Positions 20,643-22,664 of a stretch of DNA of 22,664 nt are shown here, in pieces (within the stretch, counting starts at the first letter, position 1; every line of letters begins with the position of its first letter). The translations under genes were made by a program, and so were the position numbers. Where the stretch lies: the NCBI RefSeq assembly GCF_000003605.2, contig NW_003152756.1, positions 71,106 through 93,769 on the forward strand, read 5' to 3'. A model generated the notes under the pieces. The model saw nothing but the letters and a program-made list of their open reading frames with translations. It did no database searches and was not told where the DNA came from. This DNA comes from Saccoglossus kowalevskii. Its lineage: Eukaryota; Hemichordata; Enteropneusta; Harrimaniidae.

Positions 20643-21600
20643 AATAATTTTCATATCATTTCCTTCTTTAATTAACAACTCATTTACAATTATGAATATT
20701 GATGAGATCCGTCACAGTGCGAATATTTTTTTTAATGGAATCAACACATGTTTCACAATTTAGAAGAGTTTGAAACATTCTCAAAATACAAATGCTGCAC
20801 AAACACAAATAAATTATTTGCAATTTAATTGTCTATTGTAAAACGATAAATGAAACGCATTCGAAACATTAAGCCAGAAATATGTTTATGAATTTTATGA
20901 TTTTATTTACTCTAAAAACATTCTCCAAAAAATTGACAACATATTTAATTGGTGTATTGTTGTAATTTATTATTTGTACCATCAACTTCAAAAACGTTTA
21001 CATTCACAGTAATGAACGAACGGATAAAACTTCAAAACGATCATCAAAGTTACAACGTGACGTACCGTAACTTGCTTTGCGATGTTATATACCGGTTATA
21101 CCAATAATTCTTCGGTCAAGAATGCCATTAACCAATCAAAATGCTGTATGGTAATGTCGGTAGAATCCGAAGTTTTCTGAATGGTAGTGATCATAAAAAT
21201 TACATTGCGAAAGTAAAGCGATGTCGTAGCACGATGTGTTGGTATCGATTTCAGTTGAAAACTGCATGATGGTTTTCGAAAGAGGGGATTAGCAATTTTT
21301 AAAAGGTAAAATAGGTCTTGAAAGAAGATGATAACAGTTCAATTGTATTTCACCAAATCACACAATAAACACGTTGTTTTTTTCTTGAGTAGCATAAACT
21401 GATCATGAACTTTGCTTTTACCATGTTATATCGGGGGGTGAAATAGACTGTCTATCACAGAAAGTATTTACTTACAAACAAAGAGGTGCTAATTTCACAA
21501 ATTTGACTAGCCGCTACGTATCGTGCGCCCAGGTCTATTGTTTACAAATTATAATCCACGACTGGCAGGATGCATGTCGATTGGTACGTAATTATAATGA

Positions 21601-21790
21601 CAATAGTCCTAGTCGGAAGCGTTTCTGTGGTCACTAATTCTGAGTGCCGGTCGGGGCCGACCAGCGGGGCGAACAAACCTTTTGCACATCTGATACTGGC
21701 ATGTAAAATATGAAATCAAGCGTTGGAACACATAGCGCCGAGATTCACAAGTATGGCATCGCCGACCTCGGCCCTAAACAACCCTGGGGA
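21601..21790. other. GC-rich, CpG-bearing patch
   Basis: This is a rare GC-rich stretch in AT-rich surroundings. It contains GGTCGG-GG-CCGACC (21649-21662), CAGCGGGGCG and CGCCGACCTCGGCC. It could be a promoter-like island or the core of a repeat that abuts the dispersed repeat at 21821. No exon is visible beside it. Confidence 0.35.
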
Positions 21791-21820
21791 GAACCTGGCA
21801 TAACTCTGCACAATACAGGC

Positions 21821-22103
21821 AGGAATTTTTTTAAACGGGGGCGCAGCGCCCTCATGCCATGATCATGCGCTCCCTGACCCCTGGGGAGCATATTCTCTGG
21901 CAATCATAAAATTATGATTATGTGGCCACAGTCTTCAACTGTGACCTGTCTGATAGTAATTTTGGCCCCAGGGAAGCTACAGAATACTCAATTTCAACTT
22001 AGAATTATCACAAACTCCACACCCTGATAGGGAGAACCTCCACTTGGTGGCTCGTCTGAATTGCAGTGCTCTCTTGCAGTTTTTTTTCTAGAGAAAACCC
22101 CTG
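21821..22103 (-). repeat. Dispersed repeat, copy 2
   Basis: The reverse complement matches 6034-6350. It ends in the same CAGGGGTTTTCT motif and carries the matching CAGTTGAAGACTGTGGCCAC and TGCTCCCCAGGGG blocks. The distal end has GGGGGCGCAGCGCCCTC, which copy 1 has lost or replaced. Confidence 0.75.
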
Positions 22104-22545
22104 ATACAGGGCATTCACACAATTACATAGGGTATTTCAATGCATGCAATATCAGACCCCCATACAATGGGGTTTCTCTGTTGTCTGTATTGACAAATAT
22201 CTACTTATTATACAGCCTTTGCACACACTTAGTGTTATCTTCTCCACAGATTTGTGAAACTACAGTAACAGTGTATTATCTCAGATTATATCAATATATT
22301 GTTGAAAATACTACGCATACAAAGCTTTGTTCAACCATATTGTAGCCTTTATTTTTCAAAAACCGAATAACTTTCCTGCATACATCTTAATTTATCGGCT
22401 CATTTCCTGTCACACAATGGCCCACTTCATCCTTTAAAGTATAATCCCTGGGAGTGTTTCATTGGGGACACAGTTGTTTACATTGTGATGGCTATGATAT
22501 GAGGCATACTTAGAGTTGTATTATAAAGAACTAATTTATTGTTTT

Positions 22546-22664
22546 TACCGTACTCGACCACGTTAGCGCCCAGGGGCCTCAACTCAGGAAATGACGATTT
22601 TTTAGGGGTGGGCGCTTACCCGAGCCCCACCCCCCTCGAAAAAGAGTGCAAATGAAAATTGTTA
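22546..22664. repeat. Partial repeat at the right edge (tentative)
   Basis: TTACCGTACTCGACCACG is followed by GCGCCCAGGGG and, 30 bases on, AGGGGTGGGCGCTTACCC. The GC-rich opposed GGGCGC/GCGCCC blocks and TACCGTA end are MITE-like, but the other end lies outside the window. Confidence 0.35.

Larger units (their letters stand above)
10724..22664 (+). other. Long intron (or intron plus intergenic DNA) after MEPCE coding exon 1
   Basis: It starts with the consensus donor GTAAGT. I searched by eye in three frames for the rest of the Bin3 domain (an NYV strand, YDVxxCLS, KWxHLNWGDxG, RHLRPGG, EPQPW) and found none, so the next exon is probably beyond the right edge. Frames such as 18236-18682 plus (148 codons) and 19907-20206 plus have no domain or splice support. 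Repeats inside are listed separately. Gaps between them (10.8-11.6, 14.2-17.3, 18.0-19.3, 19.6-21.5 kb) show only AT-rich DNA. Confidence 0.6.

Overview
The window looks like AT-rich nuclear DNA from an animal, most likely a marine invertebrate and plausibly a bivalve mollusc. Supporting signs are spliced genes with GT-AG introns, several families of short inverted-repeat elements, minisatellites, many ACATGTA-type words, and a protein recognisable as an animal 7SK capping enzyme. The species is inference. There are no bacterial operons, tRNAs, rRNAs or CRISPR arrays that I can support.

Layout: (1) 1-480 holds the endonuclease part of a decayed non-LTR retrotransposon, minus strand, running off the left edge. 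(2) 1082-5025 is a small gene on the minus strand that I rebuilt from five short exons. All splice sites are GT-AG and all phases agree, giving a 155-residue charged protein with a basic, nuclear-localisation-like stretch. I do not recognise the family. (3) 5030-8440 is non-coding and carries two MITE-like elements, one copy of a dispersed repeat and a TA microsatellite. (4) 8450-8553 looks like a housekeeping promoter and 5' UTR exon, with a perfect CRE palindrome, a GCGCCATTT box and an ETS-like box. It lies between the minus-strand gene and the plus-strand gene, so it may serve both. (5) 9356-10723 is the large first coding exon of MEPCE, the 7SK snRNA methylphosphate capping enzyme. It ends at a consensus splice donor after the first part of the methyltransferase domain. 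(6) 10724-22664 holds no convincing exon. It is read as a long MEPCE intron, possibly with intergenic DNA, filled with a 28/38-bp minisatellite, a 22-bp triplet repeat, two inverted 212-bp MITE copies, a 174-bp hairpin MITE, a 356-bp inverted-repeat element, the second copy of the dispersed repeat, and a GC-rich patch near 21.6-21.8 kb.

The two genes are arranged head to head. MEPCE caps and stabilises 7SK RNA, which controls P-TEFb. The charged neighbour may also be nuclear, but nothing in the sequence links the two functionally beyond the possible shared promoter. I found no convincing undescribed defence or enzymatic system. The most novel coding item is the unrecognised five-exon gene, whose individual exons are too short to stand out as open reading frames.
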